This document shows, in pieces, positions 16,568-26,253 of a stretch of 64,000 nucleotides of DNA (positions are counted from its first letter, which is position 1; the number at the start of each line of letters is the position of its first letter). The position numbers and the translations under genes are program-made. Below the pieces are notes generated by a model. That model worked only from the letters and a program-made list of their open reading frames with translations, searched no databases and was not told the DNA's origin. Source of the stretch: Pseudoxanthomonas mexicana (GTDB lineage: Bacteria > Pseudomonadota > Gammaproteobacteria > Xanthomonadales > Xanthomonadaceae). The stretch spans positions 62,001-126,000 of the forward strand of contig NZ_LSIF01000073.1 of the NCBI RefSeq assembly GCF_001556105.1, given 5' to 3'.

Positions 16568-17512
16568 ATGAAAGCGACGTGGATAGTGATCGGGATGGGC
16601 GTAGTGCTGGGTCTGACGGCGTGCGGAGAGGCTGCTGCGCCCGTTCCAGGCGAGGAGGAGACGGTGTCTGCCGCGCCCCCCGGCGATGCCCGCATGGAGG
16701 TCGGGGCAGCGACTGCGTACGCGCGCGCCACGCGAGCGCTGTCCGCCAACAGGATGCTGTCGCCGGCGGGCGACAACGCGGTCGAGCACTATCTGGAAGC
16801 GCGCTCACAGGCGTCGGAGCAGGTACGCGCACAAGCGGCGCTGGCCGAATTGCAGCCTTACGTGGTGATCGCCACCGAGCAGGCGATCGCCCGCGACGAC
16901 GCCCAGGAGGCCTCGCGACTGCAACACCTGGTCGAACGCATCGATGCGCAGGCACCCGCCCTGCCAAGATTGCGGGCGGAAGTGTCCAGTCTCCTGCGTG
17001 ACCAGGCGGCACGCGCGACGGCGGCTTCGGTGGCGACACCTCCAGCGCCGTCGGCCGCGCCGTCGGCAATGACCCGTCCGCCGACGCCACCGGCCATCCT
17101 GGCGACAGCGACGACGACAGTGCCGGAGGCCGCACCGCCGCCGATACCATCCGCGTCACCGCCCATGCCTGCCGCGGTGCAGGAAGCGCCAAGGCCTGCC
17201 AGCGTGCCCGCCCCGTCACCCCGCGTTGCGCAGGGCGCGCGCACGCCGCGGCTGCTGCAGGATGCACAGCCACGTTATCCGTTGCCGGCCTTGCGCGCGC
17301 GCATCGAGGGGCAGGCGGAAGTGGCCTTCACCATCCAGCCCGACGGAAGCGTGCGTGACGTCCGCCTGCTGTCATCCACGTCTGACGGCATGTTCGATGC
17401 GTCGGCGCTCGCGGTGGCGCAACGCTGGCGTTTCGAGGCCACGGGCCAGGCGCACGCGTCGAGCCGCACGGTGCGGTTCCGGTTGCCTGCCGCGAATGCC
17501 GGCGGCGGCTGA
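16568..17512 (+). CDS. TonB C-terminal domain lipoprotein (energy transducer-like)
   Basis: A 314-residue lipoprotein: the signal peptide ends in the lipobox LTAC, so the mature protein should be lipid-anchored. A helical region (about 40-140) resembling a short repeat precedes a long Pro/Ala/Thr-rich linker (about 150-225). The C-terminal 85 residues form a TonB-C domain (PRYPLPALRARIEGQAEVAFTI...VRDVRLLSS...FDASALAVAQRWRFE). Unlike classical TonB it has a lipobox rather than an N-terminal transmembrane anchor, so it may not couple to ExbBD. A GTG six bases earlier is a possible alternative start. It is followed by the carboxylesterase gene, 36 bases on. Confidence 0.8.
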   Translation: MKATWIVIGMGVVLGLTACGEAAAPVPGEEETVSAAPPGDARMEVGAATAYARATRALSANRMLSPAGDNAVEHYLEARSQASEQVRAQAALAELQPYVVIATEQAIARDDAQEASRLQHLVERIDAQAPALPRLRAEVSSLLRDQAARATAASVATPPAPSAAPSAMTRPPTPPAILATATTTVPEAAPPPIPSASPPMPAAVQEAPRPASVPAPSPRVAQGARTPRLLQDAQPRYPLPALRARIEGQAEVAFTIQPDGSVRDVRLLSSTSDGMFDASALAVAQRWRFEATGQAHASSRTVRFRLPAANAGGG

Positions 17513-17548
17513 GTGGTGTCGGGCGGCGTCTGCGGCGAGAATGGCGGC

Positions 17549-18235
17549 ATGACGACTTCCCATGATTCCGCGATTCTCGACACTGTCGAACAGGAAACGG
17601 GCCCGGAGCCGCAATGGTCCGTGCTGTGGCTGCACGGGCTGGGCGCCGATGGCCATGACTTCGCGCCGCTCGTGCCCGAACTCCTGCGCCCGGGCTGGCC
17701 GGCGATCCGCTTCGTGTTCCCGCATGCGCCGGTGCGCGCGGTGACGATCAACAACGGCGTGCGCATGCGCGCGTGGTACGACATCGTGGGCATGGACTTT
17801 CCCACCCGTGCGGACAGTGCCGGCATCGAGGAGTCCATCGCCCAGGTGGAGGCGCTGATCGCGCGCGAACAGGCTCGCGGCATCGCGCCGGAACGGCTGC
17901 TGCTGGCCGGCTTCTCGCAGGGCGGCGCCATCACCCTGGCCGCCGGCCTGCGCAGGCAGGTGCCGCTGGCGGGACTCATCGCACTGTCGACCTATCTACC
18001 GGGCGCCGCGCAGGCCAGGGCCCATCTCGCCCAGGCGGCGACCACGCAGCCTGTCTTCATGGCGCACGGAACGGGCGATCCGGTGATCCCGCTCGTCCAT
18101 GCCGACCAGAGCGCGCGCGCGCTGGGTGACCTGGGCTTCGACGTCCAGTGGCACCGCTATCCGATGGCGCACCAGGTCTGCGCGGAGGAAATCCGTGACC
18201 TGGGTGACTGGATGGATCGGCGGTTTGCGTTGTAA
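17549..18235 (+). CDS. phospholipase/carboxylesterase (alpha/beta hydrolase)
   Basis: A 228-residue cytoplasmic serine hydrolase of the carboxylesterase/lysophospholipase-like family (Pfam Abhydrolase_2). The nucleophile is S123 in GFSQGGA, the acid is D176 in HGTGDPVIP, and the base is H207 in PMAHQV. The oxyanion segment LHGLGADGHDF is at 28-38. The start at 17549 follows GCGAGAATGGCGGC and gives the standard family length. No signal peptide is present. It lies in the same direction as, and just upstream of, the LytTR regulator and hemC, but a 95-base gap separates them. Confidence 0.92.
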   Translation: MTTSHDSAILDTVEQETGPEPQWSVLWLHGLGADGHDFAPLVPELLRPGWPAIRFVFPHAPVRAVTINNGVRMRAWYDIVGMDFPTRADSAGIEESIAQVEALIAREQARGIAPERLLLAGFSQGGAITLAAGLRRQVPLAGLIALSTYLPGAAQARAHLAQAATTQPVFMAHGTGDPVIPLVHADQSARALGDLGFDVQWHRYPMAHQVCAEEIRDLGDWMDRRFAL

Positions 18236-18330
18236 TCGCCAGGCGGCTCCGCAGGGATGACGCAGGACGCGGCCATGGGTAACCTAGGCCGCGAGGGATC
18301 ACGCCAACGTTCACCGAGGACGCCTCTGCC

Positions 18331-19062
18331 GTGAAAGTGGTCATCGCCGACGACGAAGCGCTCGCCCGCGAGCGGTTACGCGCACTGCTTGCCGAACATG
18401 CTGGCATCGAGGTCGTCGCCGAGGCCGAGAATGGGCTCGATGCGCTGCAGGCATGCGCGCAGCATCGCCCCGACATGGTCTTGCTCGACATCGCCATGCC
18501 TGGCGTGGATGGCCTGGAGGCTGCTCGCCATCTGGCGGCGTTCGATCCGCGACCGGCGGTGGTGTTCTGCACGGCCTACGACGAGCACGCGCTGTCCGCC
18601 TTCGAGGCGGCAGCCATCGATTACCTGATGAAGCCGATCCGCCCCGAGCGGCTTGCCGCAGCGCTCGAGCGTGCACGCACGTTCATCGCCGGGCGGGAAA
18701 ACCACCCACCGGCAGCATCGAGCAGCCAGCCGCGTACCCACCTGTGCGCGCGCCTGCGCGGCAGCCTGCGGTTGATCCCGGTCGACGAAGTGCACTACCT
18801 GCAGGCCGAGGAAAAGTACGTCGTGGTGCACCATGCCCGCGGCGAGGACCTGATCGAGGAGTCGCTGAAGTCGCTCGAAGAGGAGTTCGGCAGCCGCTTC
18901 GTGCGCATCCACCGCAACTGCCTGGTCGCGCGGCACGAGCTGGTCGAGATCAAGCGCATCAGCGACGGCCATGTGCAGGCCATCCTGCGCCACGGCAAGG
19001 TTCCACTTGAGGTCAGCCGCCGCTGCGTGGCCGGTCTGCGCGAGACGGTCAAGGCGCTCTGA
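18331..19062 (+). CDS. LytTR-type response regulator (AlgR-like)
   Basis: A 243-residue two-component response regulator. The receiver domain (1-120) has the acidic pair DD at 7-8, phospho-acceptor D53 in VLLDIAMPG and K in LMKPIRP. The C-terminal LytTR DNA-binding domain (about 140-240) includes [17 protein letters not shown] and [18 protein letters not shown]. The start codon is GTG. Domain order and the position immediately upstream of hemC match AlgR of Pseudomonas and its xanthomonad relatives, which controls surface polysaccharide and motility functions. The partner histidine kinase is not in the window. Confidence 0.92.
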   Translation: MKVVIADDEALARERLRALLAEHAGIEVVAEAENGLDALQACAQHRPDMVLLDIAMPGVDGLEAARHLAAFDPRPAVVFCTAYDEHALSAFEAAAIDYLMKPIRPERLAAALERARTFIAGRENHPPAASSSQPRTHLCARLRGSLRLIPVDEVHYLQAEEKYVVVHHARGEDLIEESLKSLEEEFGSRFVRIHRNCLVARHELVEIKRISDGHVQAILRHGKVPLEVSRRCVAGLRETVKAL

Positions 19063-19099
19063 TCGCCGCGGACGCCGCCCCATGCGGGATAATGCCCGC

Positions 19100-20008
19100 A
19101 TGACCACGCTGCGCATCGCCACCCGCAAGAGCCCGCTCGCCCTCTGGCAGAGCGAACACGTCGCCGACCGCCTGCGCGCCGCGCACCCGGGCCTGGTCGT
19201 CGACCTGGTGCCGATGAGCACGCGTGGCGACGAAGTGCTGGACCGTTCACTGGCCGCGATCGGCGGCAAGGGCCTGTTCCTGAAGGAACTCGAGTTGGCG
19301 ATGTTGCGCGGCGAGGCGGATTGCGCGGTGCATTCGCTGAAGGACGTGCCGATGGAGCTGGAAGGGCCCTTCGTGCTGCCGGCGATCCTGACGCGTGCCG
19401 ACCCCGCCGACGCGTTTGTTTCCCATCAGTATGCCGACGTCGCCGCGCTGCCGCTGGGTGCGCGCGTCGGCACGTCGTCGCTGCGTCGCCAGGCGCAGTT
19501 GCGCGCGCTGCGGCCCGATCTCGCGTTGCTCGACCTGCGCGGCAACGTCAACACGCGCCTGGCCAAGCTGGATGCGGGCGACTACGACGCCATCGTCCTG
19601 GCCTGTGCGGGCCTGCAGCGGCTCGGCCTCGCATCGCGCATCCGTGCCCGGCTGGATGCGCCGGACTGGCTGCCGGCGCCTGCGCAGGGTGCGGTGGCGG
19701 TCGAGTGCCGCGCCGAAGACCCGGGCACGCATGCGTTGTTCGCCGTGCTGGACGATGCCGCCACCCGTGTCTGCGTGGCGGCGGAGCGGGCGATGAACCG
19801 CGCGCTGCATGGCAGCTGCCATGTGCCCGTGGCGGCGTTCGCACGGCGCGACGGTGACGTACTCGTGCTGTCGGGACTGGTGGGGTCGGCGGCGGACGGA
19901 CAGGTGCTGCGCGCCGAAGCGCGCGGCCCGGCCTACGATCCCGATGCACTTGGTCGCCGGGTGGCGGCGCAGCTGCTGGAGCAGGGCGCCGGCGCGTTCC
20001 TCGCCTGA
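19100..20008 (+). CDS. hemC: hydroxymethylbilane synthase (porphobilinogen deaminase)
   Basis: A 302-residue enzyme that polymerises four porphobilinogens to hydroxymethylbilane in haem and sirohaem synthesis, in the cytoplasm. It begins [19 protein letters not shown], the standard N-terminus; an upstream in-frame ATG at 19082 would add six residues. Other signatures are [40 protein letters not shown] and [11 protein letters not shown]. The dipyrromethane cofactor cysteine is in [11 protein letters not shown] (about residue 240). It lies 37 bases after the LytTR regulator. Confidence 0.98.
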   Translation: MTTLRIATRKSPLALWQSEHVADRLRAAHPGLVVDLVPMSTRGDEVLDRSLAAIGGKGLFLKELELAMLRGEADCAVHSLKDVPMELEGPFVLPAILTRADPADAFVSHQYADVAALPLGARVGTSSLRRQAQLRALRPDLALLDLRGNVNTRLAKLDAGDYDAIVLACAGLQRLGLASRIRARLDAPDWLPAPAQGAVAVECRAEDPGTHALFAVLDDAATRVCVAAERAMNRALHGSCHVPVAAFARRDGDVLVLSGLVGSAADGQVLRAEARGPAYDPDALGRRVAAQLLEQGAGAFLA

Positions 20009-20038
20009 GTCGTGCGCTGCGTGATAGGTTGAACGCGC

Positions 20039-20953
20039 TTACTTGAAGCGGTAGACCACGTTCATGGTGGTCAGCGTGTCGGTCTTCTTGATATCCGGTG
20101 CCACGTCGCTGTTGTGGCGGGCCTGCCAGCCGGCCTTCAATGCGAGGTGCGAGTTCATCGTCACCGACACGCCCAGGTCGTTCTGCGCGAACGTGTTGTA
20201 CCCGCCCGACTCCACCAGCAGCTTGTTGACGAGCTCGGTGTTCTCGCTGAGGGCGTAGCGCATGTCGACCAGGCCACGGCCGATGAAGCCGGCTTCGGTG
20301 CGGCCGTCCACGGTGTCGTGGGCACGCCGGTAACCAGGCCCGACCTGCAGGTCGAGATGCGCGCGTTCGTTCTCGATCACGCGGTTGCCGTAGCTCAGGC
20401 TGACCGATTGCTGGCGGCTGTAGGTACCGAAACCGTCTTCCTCCTGGCGGACCGACGTGTTGAGCGTGCCGCGATCATCCATCAGGTAGGCGCTGTTGGC
20501 CGTCACCGTGTAGCGGTTGGCGGTGGTGCGGCGCTCGCGGACCACGCTGCCGTCATCCTCCGTGCGCATGTACTCCGAGCGCGAATGCAGGCCGAACAGG
20601 CTGGCGCTGTGGCGCCAGGCGCCGCCGTCGTTGTAAGTGAGGTCCAGCCGCCCGTTGAAGCTCTCATTGTTGCTGTTGCCGCTGGCGGCCGCGAAGCCCA
20701 GTTCGCCCCCGCCGGTGAGGGTCGGGGCCGGCGGTGTGGGTGGCGGCGGTGCGGGGGGCGCTTCCGGGATCGGGCGCACGGCCATCGCGACCACCGGAAG
20801 CGCCATGCCGGCCTGCTTGCCGAATCCCTTGCTGGCCTGGGGCGCGCCAACTTTGTCATTGCGCGGCAGCAGGACGTCAGTGGCCTGTGCCTGGGCCGCA
20901 CCGCCTGCCAACAGGGCAACGGCGAGCAGCGATAGGGGCATCCGGGGGAGCAT
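20039..20953 (-). CDS. DUF481 family outer-membrane beta-barrel protein
   Basis: A 304-residue secreted protein with signal peptide MPLSLLAVALLAGGAAQAQA, a proline-rich spacer (PEAPPAPPPPTPPAPT, about 63-79) and a DUF481 (YdiY-like) beta-barrel domain starting at LTGGGELGFAAASGNSNNESFNGRLDLTYN. The last strand ends TTMNVVYRFK, with a penultimate phenylalanine as in outer-membrane barrels. Relatives are described as salt- or stress-induced outer-membrane proteins. Neither possible start (20953 or 20941) has a strong ribosome-binding site. It converges on hemC with 30 bases between. Confidence 0.85.
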   Translation of the reverse strand: MLPRMPLSLLAVALLAGGAAQAQATDVLLPRNDKVGAPQASKGFGKQAGMALPVVAMAVRPIPEAPPAPPPPTPPAPTLTGGGELGFAAASGNSNNESFNGRLDLTYNDGGAWRHSASLFGLHSRSEYMRTEDDGSVVRERRTTANRYTVTANSAYLMDDRGTLNTSVRQEEDGFGTYSRQQSVSLSYGNRVIENERAHLDLQVGPGYRRAHDTVDGRTEAGFIGRGLVDMRYALSENTELVNKLLVESGGYNTFAQNDLGVSVTMNSHLALKAGWQARHNSDVAPDIKKTDTLTTMNVVYRFK

Positions 20954-21092
20954 GGCGGGTCTCTGGGGGAGAGGGTTTGTAATCGGTTACATGGTAGGGA
21001 GGCCGCAGCGGTGCGACAACCCAAGTGATTGTTCCGATTCAGGTTTGCGACATGCATTCTGCCATGGGAACGGGTCCGGATCAGGATCGCCG

Positions 21093-21713
21093 TCACGGAC
21101 GGCAGCGCTCCCGGTACTCGCGGAGTTCCCATGCCAGGCGCCGCCTTCCGTCGTCGCTGGCGTTCGGCAGCAGGCCGTAGACGTTGTCGTGCATCTGCGG
21201 GCAGGGGTCGGTGGTGTAGCCGGGGCCGGCGAGCATCCTGCCGATCGCCTGCAGCGTTTTCTGCGGCGACGGCGGGGCACGCATGCGAAAGCGGCCGTCA
21301 GGGGTGCCACCAGGCAATCTCGGAACGCGGCTGGCGGTCAGTCCGGGCTGGAAATCGACGGCCGTCGCCGTTTTCGCGGCCCAGGCCGCACCTTGTGCCA
21401 GGTAGTCCGGCGCAGGCTCGGGTGCGGGCACTTCCGAGAGCGGTCGTGCGGAGCGCTGTGGCGACGAGGCACGGCGATGCGTTTCAGGCGCCGGTGGACG
21501 TGCGGAGTACGAGGACGCTGTAGGAGGCGCCGGACGGGACGACGTGGGTGGGACAGGTCGTGGGCGCTCGATCCAGCGCACCCGCAATGCCGGCGGACCC
21601 GTGCGGTCGCTGGCGTCCGGGAGGGGCGTGCGAAACAGCACCCAGGTGACCGCGCCATGGACCACGATCACGATCACCGCCGCGATGGCGCGGTTCCGGC
21701 TTTCCGGTGACAT
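21093..21713 (-). CDS. membrane-anchored protein of unknown function
   Basis: A 206-residue protein that I do not recognise. The ATG at 21713 has GGAG seven bases upstream. One N-terminal transmembrane helix (AIAAVIVIVVHGAVTWVLF, about 9-27) is followed by a Pro/Ser/Arg-rich stretch (about 40-105) and a compact C-terminal region with two cysteines (DPCPQMHDNVYGLL and YRERCRP). The layout, with a membrane anchor, an extended linker and a small periplasmic domain, resembles TonB-like or spanning adaptor proteins, but no TonB-C motif is seen. It is divergent from the WYL regulator with a 280-base gap. Confidence 0.65.
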   Translation of the reverse strand: MSPESRNRAIAAVIVIVVHGAVTWVLFRTPLPDASDRTGPPALRVRWIERPRPVPPTSSRPAPPTASSYSARPPAPETHRRASSPQRSARPLSEVPAPEPAPDYLAQGAAWAAKTATAVDFQPGLTASRVPRLPGGTPDGRFRMRAPPSPQKTLQAIGRMLAGPGYTTDPCPQMHDNVYGLLPNASDDGRRRLAWELREYRERCRP

Positions 21714-21993
21714 CCTGTCATCTCCGTGTCGCGTGCGCGGAGTCTGTCGAGCCGGAAATGAATGTGGAGTTATCCGTCCACGCGGTGGTCGTGCCGGCGG
21801 TTTCCGGACGCGGGCGCCTTGGGTCCGTGCGTTGGGGGCGCCACGGCGGCGAGAACACGCCGCGGCACCAGGCACCGCACGGGCCCAAGGCGCCGTCGGC
21901 GCTGGTTCCCCTGTCTCCGTTCCAACGGCGGGCAGGCGACGAAAACGGCCACCCGTCGGTGATAATCCGCGCACGCCCCCTGCCGTGCCGCCC

Positions 21994-22965
21994 ATGGACA
22001 AGATCGAACGCATCACCGCCTTGCACCGCATCCTGAAGGCGGCGCGCTATCCGGTCACCGTCAAGCGGCTGCAGGAAGAGCTGGGGTGCTCGCGCGCCAC
22101 GGTCTACCGCGACCTGGCCTACCTGCGCGATGCGCTGATGGCGCCGATCGAGGGGGATGGCGAAGCAGGCTTCCGCTACCACGCCGCTGAAAGCGACCGC
22201 TTCGAGCTGCCGGGTCTGTGGCTGAGTTCGGAAGAGCTGTATGCCTTGCTGGCGGCGCAACAGTTGCTGGTCCGCACCGGTGGCGGGGTACTGTCCGGCG
22301 CATTGGCTCCGCTGCAGAAACGCATCGAAGGCCTGTTGGCCGACCATGCCGGCGTCGACCAGTGGCCGGTCGACCGCGTTCGCGTGATCCCGCACCGCGG
22401 CCGCACGCTGGACGAAGCCAGCTTCCGATCCGTCGCCTCCGCCGTGCTGGAGCGGAAGCAATTGCAGTTCGAGTACCGCGCGCGGTCCACCGATGAGCGC
22501 ACCAAGCGCACAGTGTCGCCACAGCGCATCACGCATTACCGCGACAACTGGTACCTGGATGCCTGGGACCACGAGCGCAACGCGCTGCGCAGCTTCGCCG
22601 TCGACCGCGTCGGCAATGCAAGGATGGGGGAGGAGCCCGCCCGCGACCTGCCGAACGACGAGCTCAACCAGCACCTGGCTTCAAGCTACGGCATCTTCTC
22701 GGGCGAACCGAAGGGCTGGGCGACGATCCTGTTCAGCGCCAAGGCCGCGCGCTGGGTCGCTGACGAGCAATGGCACTCCAAGCAGCAGGGCCGCCACCTG
22801 CCCGATGGCCGCTACGAACTGAAGATTCCCTACAGTGTCTCGCGCGAACTGTTGATGGACATCCTGCATTACGGCGCCGACGCCGAGATCATCGAGCCTG
22901 CCGTGCTGCGAGAACAGGCCAAGGCGCTGCTGGAGCTGGCGCTGTCGAACTACGAGAAGAAGTAG
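21994..22965 (+). CDS. WYL-domain transcriptional regulator (YafY type)
   Basis: A 323-residue regulator: an N-terminal winged helix-turn-helix (about 1-60; VTVKRLQEELGCSRATVYRDLAYLRD), then a WYL domain (about 130-225) with the sequence NWYLDAWDHERNALRSFAVDRV, then the WCX extension. WYL proteins sense ligands such as nucleotides or single-stranded DNA and regulate DNA-damage, defence or metabolic genes. The start MDKIERI is the typical N-terminus. No obvious target operon is linked; it faces away from the membrane protein at 21093 and converges on the lipocalin gene. Confidence 0.92.
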   Translation: MDKIERITALHRILKAARYPVTVKRLQEELGCSRATVYRDLAYLRDALMAPIEGDGEAGFRYHAAESDRFELPGLWLSSEELYALLAAQQLLVRTGGGVLSGALAPLQKRIEGLLADHAGVDQWPVDRVRVIPHRGRTLDEASFRSVASAVLERKQLQFEYRARSTDERTKRTVSPQRITHYRDNWYLDAWDHERNALRSFAVDRVGNARMGEEPARDLPNDELNQHLASSYGIFSGEPKGWATILFSAKAARWVADEQWHSKQQGRHLPDGRYELKIPYSVSRELLMDILHYGADAEIIEPAVLREQAKALLELALSNYEKK

Positions 22966-23023
22966 ACCCGTAGCGCGGCGCTTGCTCCGCCGCTACACCG
23001 CACGCCTGCTGCGACTCACGGGT
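22966..23023. repeat. imperfect inverted repeat (REP-like) between convergent genes
   Basis: GTAGCGCGG...CCGCCGCTAC (22970-22996) is flanked by an outer pair ACCCGT (22966-22971) and ACGGGT (23018-23023). The core resembles short palindromic intergenic repeats common in xanthomonads. Its position after the WYL stop and over the lipocalin stop suits a bidirectional terminator. Confidence 0.45.
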
Positions 23024-23600
23024 CTTTCGGATCGCCGAATCCCGGTGTGCCCACCTGTGCCGGGACCTGCGGGACACGGACCAGCTGGCGGGCATTGATG
23101 TTGTGGTCGCGCGCGCGCTTCACCAGGGACTGGTACTGCGCATCGTCCATCGTGGCGTCGCGGGACAGGATCCAGCCCATGTCGCGGCCCGGATAATCGA
23201 CCAGCGCCCATGAATAATCCGGCGCGACCTCGACGATGCGCCACTTGGCGGGCACCACGCCGACGAACCACAGCGTCCACTCGCGGTTCCCGGAATCGCC
23301 CTTGACCGACGCGCGTGCGTCGCGCGCCTGCTCGGGTTGATCGAATCCCTCGCGGTAGTAGTACGTCACGCCGACCTTGTCGGTGTCGCGCAGGGCATAG
23401 TCGTAGCGCGCGGCGACATGCCCGCGTTCGGCGAAATACGGAATGTGGGCGACCACGTGCCACGTGCCCATGAAGCGCGGCAGGTCGACGGCGTTGGGCG
23501 CTTCCCGCACCGTGCCACGGCTGGCGCAGCCGATCGCCATGCTGGCCGCCAGGGCGAGGAGGGCGATGCGGGCCACGCGGGTAAACAAGGCCATGGACAT
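23016..23600 (-). CDS. lipocalin family outer-membrane lipoprotein (Blc-like)
   Basis: A 194-residue lipoprotein. The ATG at 23600 follows AGGAAG and opens a signal peptide ending in the lipobox AIGC. The lipocalin domain begins LPRFMGTWHVVAHIPYF, the canonical G-x-W motif of Blc-type lipocalins, and continues with YDYALRDTDKVGVTYYYREGF and YSWALVDYPGRDMGWILSRD. Blc proteins sit on the inner face of the outer membrane and bind fatty acids or lysophospholipids under envelope stress. An alternative start at 23624 adds eight residues. It stands alone between convergent and divergent neighbours. Confidence 0.93.
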   Translation of the reverse strand: MSMALFTRVARIALLALAASMAIGCASRGTVREAPNAVDLPRFMGTWHVVAHIPYFAERGHVAARYDYALRDTDKVGVTYYYREGFDQPEQARDARASVKGDSGNREWTLWFVGVVPAKWRIVEVAPDYSWALVDYPGRDMGWILSRDATMDDAQYQSLVKRARDHNINARQLVRVPQVPAQVGTPGFGDPKDP

Positions 23601-23737
23601 ACGGAACTTCTTCCTGCCTGTCATGCGGACACGCTCGTCATCGGGATGCGATGGGGATGTTAACCGGTGACGTCGCAACCCGTGAGATGCGGGTGTGTGA
23701 TTGTGACGTCGTACTGACATCACAACGGAGTCCTTCC

Positions 23738-24052
23738 ATGTCCACACGGTCGCTGGCGTCTTCGCATGCGGTTGCCCGGGTTCGCCCCGATGTCCATCTT
23801 GATCGCGCGCTGCGCAGGTTGGTGGTGACCGGGCTGGCGCTGGTGCTGCTGGTGCCGCTGGCACGGGCAAGCACTGACTGGCTGGGATGGCTTCCCCTGT
23901 GGTTGGTGGGCATGCCGACGACGGCATGGTGGGCGCTGCACCGTTTCCGTCTTCCGCCGGCATGGACGGCGCGTGGCGGACTGCGGCGTCGTCGCGGGCC
24001 GCAGGCGCGGCGCGTCCGGGCACTGCGCGGGGCCCTGCCACGGGCGGCCTGA
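23738..24052 (+). CDS. small two-helix membrane protein, unknown
   Basis: A 104-residue protein with ribosome-binding site GGAG seven bases before ATG 23738. Two hydrophobic segments are visible: LVVTGLALVLLVPLARA and LGWLPLWLVGMPTTAWWAL, followed by a strongly basic tail (GGLRRRRGPQARRVRALR). The positive-inside rule places both termini in the cytoplasm. I recognise no family. It stands between the lipocalin (divergent) and the first S9 peptidase. Confidence 0.6.
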   Translation: MSTRSLASSHAVARVRPDVHLDRALRRLVVTGLALVLLVPLARASTDWLGWLPLWLVGMPTTAWWALHRFRLPPAWTARGGLRRRRGPQARRVRALRGALPRAA

Positions 24053-24128
24053 CCTTCGGCAGGGGGTGGCCTCCGGGCCTTGTGCTAGCGTGACATGTTC
24101 ATGAACAGCACTTCCGGAGCCGCTCCCG

Positions 24129-26246
24129 ATGCCCAGACTCACCCATGCCTGCCTGGCCGCCGGCCTTGCCGTTGCGGGCGCCCTGTCCGCCCCCGTCCAT
24201 GCCAAGGAGGCTGACGTGTCCAACGACCCGTATGCCTGGCTGGAAGACGTCGAAGGCCAGAAGCAGCTCGATTGGGTGAAGGGCGTGAACGCCAAGGCCG
24301 AGGCCGAGATCGCCGCGACGCCGGCGTTCCGCAAGCTCGAAGCCGACATCCGCGCCATCCTGGATTCCGACGCCAAGATCCCCGGCGTGCAGAAGATCGG
24401 CGACCACTACTACAACTTCTGGAAGGACAAGCAGCACGAACGTGGACTGTGGCGCCGTACCACGCTGGCCGAGTACCGCAAGGCCCAGCCGCAGTGGGAG
24501 ACCGTGCTCGACCTGGACGCGCTGAACAAGGCCGAAGGCAAGAACTGGGTCTGGCACGGTGCCGACTGCCGCAAGCCCGACTACACCCGCTGCCTGATCG
24601 CGCTGTCGCGCGGTGGCGCCGACGCGGACGAGACCCGCGAGTTCGACCTGGTCAACAAGAAGTTCCTCACCGACGGCTTCTACCGTCCCGAAGCCAAGGG
24701 CGGCCTGGGCTGGAAGGACGCCGACATGGTCTACGTCTACACCGATTTCGGTGCCGGCAGCATGACCAGCTCGGGCTATCCGCGCATCGTCAAGGAATGG
24801 AAGCGCGGCACGCCGCTGGATGGCGCCACCGTCGTCTACGAAGGCAAGCCGGACGACATGTACATCGCTGCCGGGCACGACGCGACCAAGGGGTTCGAGC
24901 GCGATTTCGTCAGTCGCACCATCGCCTTCTACAACGACGAGCTCTACCTGCGGGGCAAGGACGGCACGCTGACCAAGGTCGACGCGCCCAACTCGGCGCA
25001 GAAGTCCGTCCAGCGCGAATGGCTGGGCCTGGAGTTGCGCGAGCCCTGGACCGTGGGCGGCAAGACCTACAAGGCCGGCTCGTTCCTGGTGGCGCGCTTC
25101 GATGACTTCATGGCCGGCAAGCGTGAGTTCGACGTGCTGTTCGAGCCGACCGACACCACGTCGCTGGCCGGCGTGACGCTTACGCGTCACCACGTCGTGC
25201 TCAACATCATGCAGGACGTGAAGAATCACCTCAGCGTGCTGACCCACGCCAACGGCACCTGGAGCTCCAAGCAACTGAAGGTCGGCGATCTGGCCTTTGG
25301 CGCGATCAGCGCCAGCGCCGTGGACAGCGAAGAATCCGATGCGTTGTGGCTGACCGTCACCGACTACCTGACCCCGACCACGCTGATGCTGGCCGATGCC
25401 AGCATGCCGGATGCCAAGATCGAGCCACTGAAGACGATGCCGGCGTTCTTCGACGCGGCCGGCAAGAAGATCGAGCAGCACTTCGCCACGTCCAAGGACG
25501 GCACCAAGGTGCCGTACTTCCTGGTGCGCCCGGAAGGCCTGAAGTACGACGGCAGCACGCCGACGCTGCTGTACGGCTATGGCGGCTTCGAGATCTCGAT
25601 GACGCCCGGCTATTCCGGTGGCGTCGGCAAGGGCTGGCTGGAGAAGGGCGGCGTCTACGCGGTCGCCAACATCCGCGGCGGCGGCGAGTACGGTCCGCGC
25701 TGGCACCAGGCGGCGCTGAAGGCCAACCGCCACAGGGCGTATGAGGATTTCGCCGCGGTCGCGCAGGACCTGATCGCGCGCAAGATCACCTCGCCGAAGC
25801 ACCTGGGCATCCAGGGCGGCAGCAACGGCGGCCTGCTGACCGGCAACATGCTGACGCAGTATCCGGCGCTGTTCGGCGCCGTGGTGGTGCAGGTGCCGCT
25901 GCTGGACATGAAGCGTTACAGCCACCTGCTGGCCGGCGCTTCGTGGATGGCCGAGTACGGCAATCCCGACACCGCCGACTGGGAGTTCATCAAGACCTTC
26001 TCGCCGTACCATGTGTTCGATGCGAAGAAGGACTATCCGCCGACCCTGTTCATGACCTCGACGCGCGATGACCGCGTGCATCCGGGCCATGCCCGCAAGA
26101 TGGCGGCGATGATGCTGGATGCCGGCAAGGACGTGCGCTACTACGAGAACATCGAAGGTGGCCACGGCGGTGCGGCGAACAACGCCCAGGCCGCGCACAT
26201 GAGCGCGCTGGCCTACACCTTCCTCTGGCAACAGCTGACCAAGTAA
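24129..26246 (+). CDS. prolyl oligopeptidase family protein (S9A), secreted
   Basis: A 705-residue serine peptidase with a signal peptide (LAAGLAVAGALSAPVHA). The N-terminal beta-propeller (about 80-430) is followed by the alpha/beta-hydrolase catalytic domain with nucleophile S565 in QGGSNGGLL, aspartate in STRDDRVHP (647-648) and histidine H679 in EGGHGG. Family members cut short peptides after proline or related residues; export suggests periplasmic peptide scavenging. It is followed by a strong hairpin and then a second S9 gene of similar size, so the two may be an old duplication that diverged in specificity. Confidence 0.93.
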   Translation: MPRLTHACLAAGLAVAGALSAPVHAKEADVSNDPYAWLEDVEGQKQLDWVKGVNAKAEAEIAATPAFRKLEADIRAILDSDAKIPGVQKIGDHYYNFWKDKQHERGLWRRTTLAEYRKAQPQWETVLDLDALNKAEGKNWVWHGADCRKPDYTRCLIALSRGGADADETREFDLVNKKFLTDGFYRPEAKGGLGWKDADMVYVYTDFGAGSMTSSGYPRIVKEWKRGTPLDGATVVYEGKPDDMYIAAGHDATKGFERDFVSRTIAFYNDELYLRGKDGTLTKVDAPNSAQKSVQREWLGLELREPWTVGGKTYKAGSFLVARFDDFMAGKREFDVLFEPTDTTSLAGVTLTRHHVVLNIMQDVKNHLSVLTHANGTWSSKQLKVGDLAFGAISASAVDSEESDALWLTVTDYLTPTTLMLADASMPDAKIEPLKTMPAFFDAAGKKIEQHFATSKDGTKVPYFLVRPEGLKYDGSTPTLLYGYGGFEISMTPGYSGGVGKGWLEKGGVYAVANIRGGGEYGPRWHQAALKANRHRAYEDFAAVAQDLIARKITSPKHLGIQGGSNGGLLTGNMLTQYPALFGAVVVQVPLLDMKRYSHLLAGASWMAEYGNPDTADWEFIKTFSPYHVFDAKKDYPPTLFMTSTRDDRVHPGHARKMAAMMLDAGKDVRYYENIEGGHGGAANNAQAAHMSALAYTFLWQQLTK

Positions 26247-26253
26247 GTGTCCG

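Noticed and set aside
22966..23023. Repeat between WYL and lipocalin genes as a tRNA-like structure
   Set aside because: Stems are imperfect and too short, with no anticodon or acceptor features.
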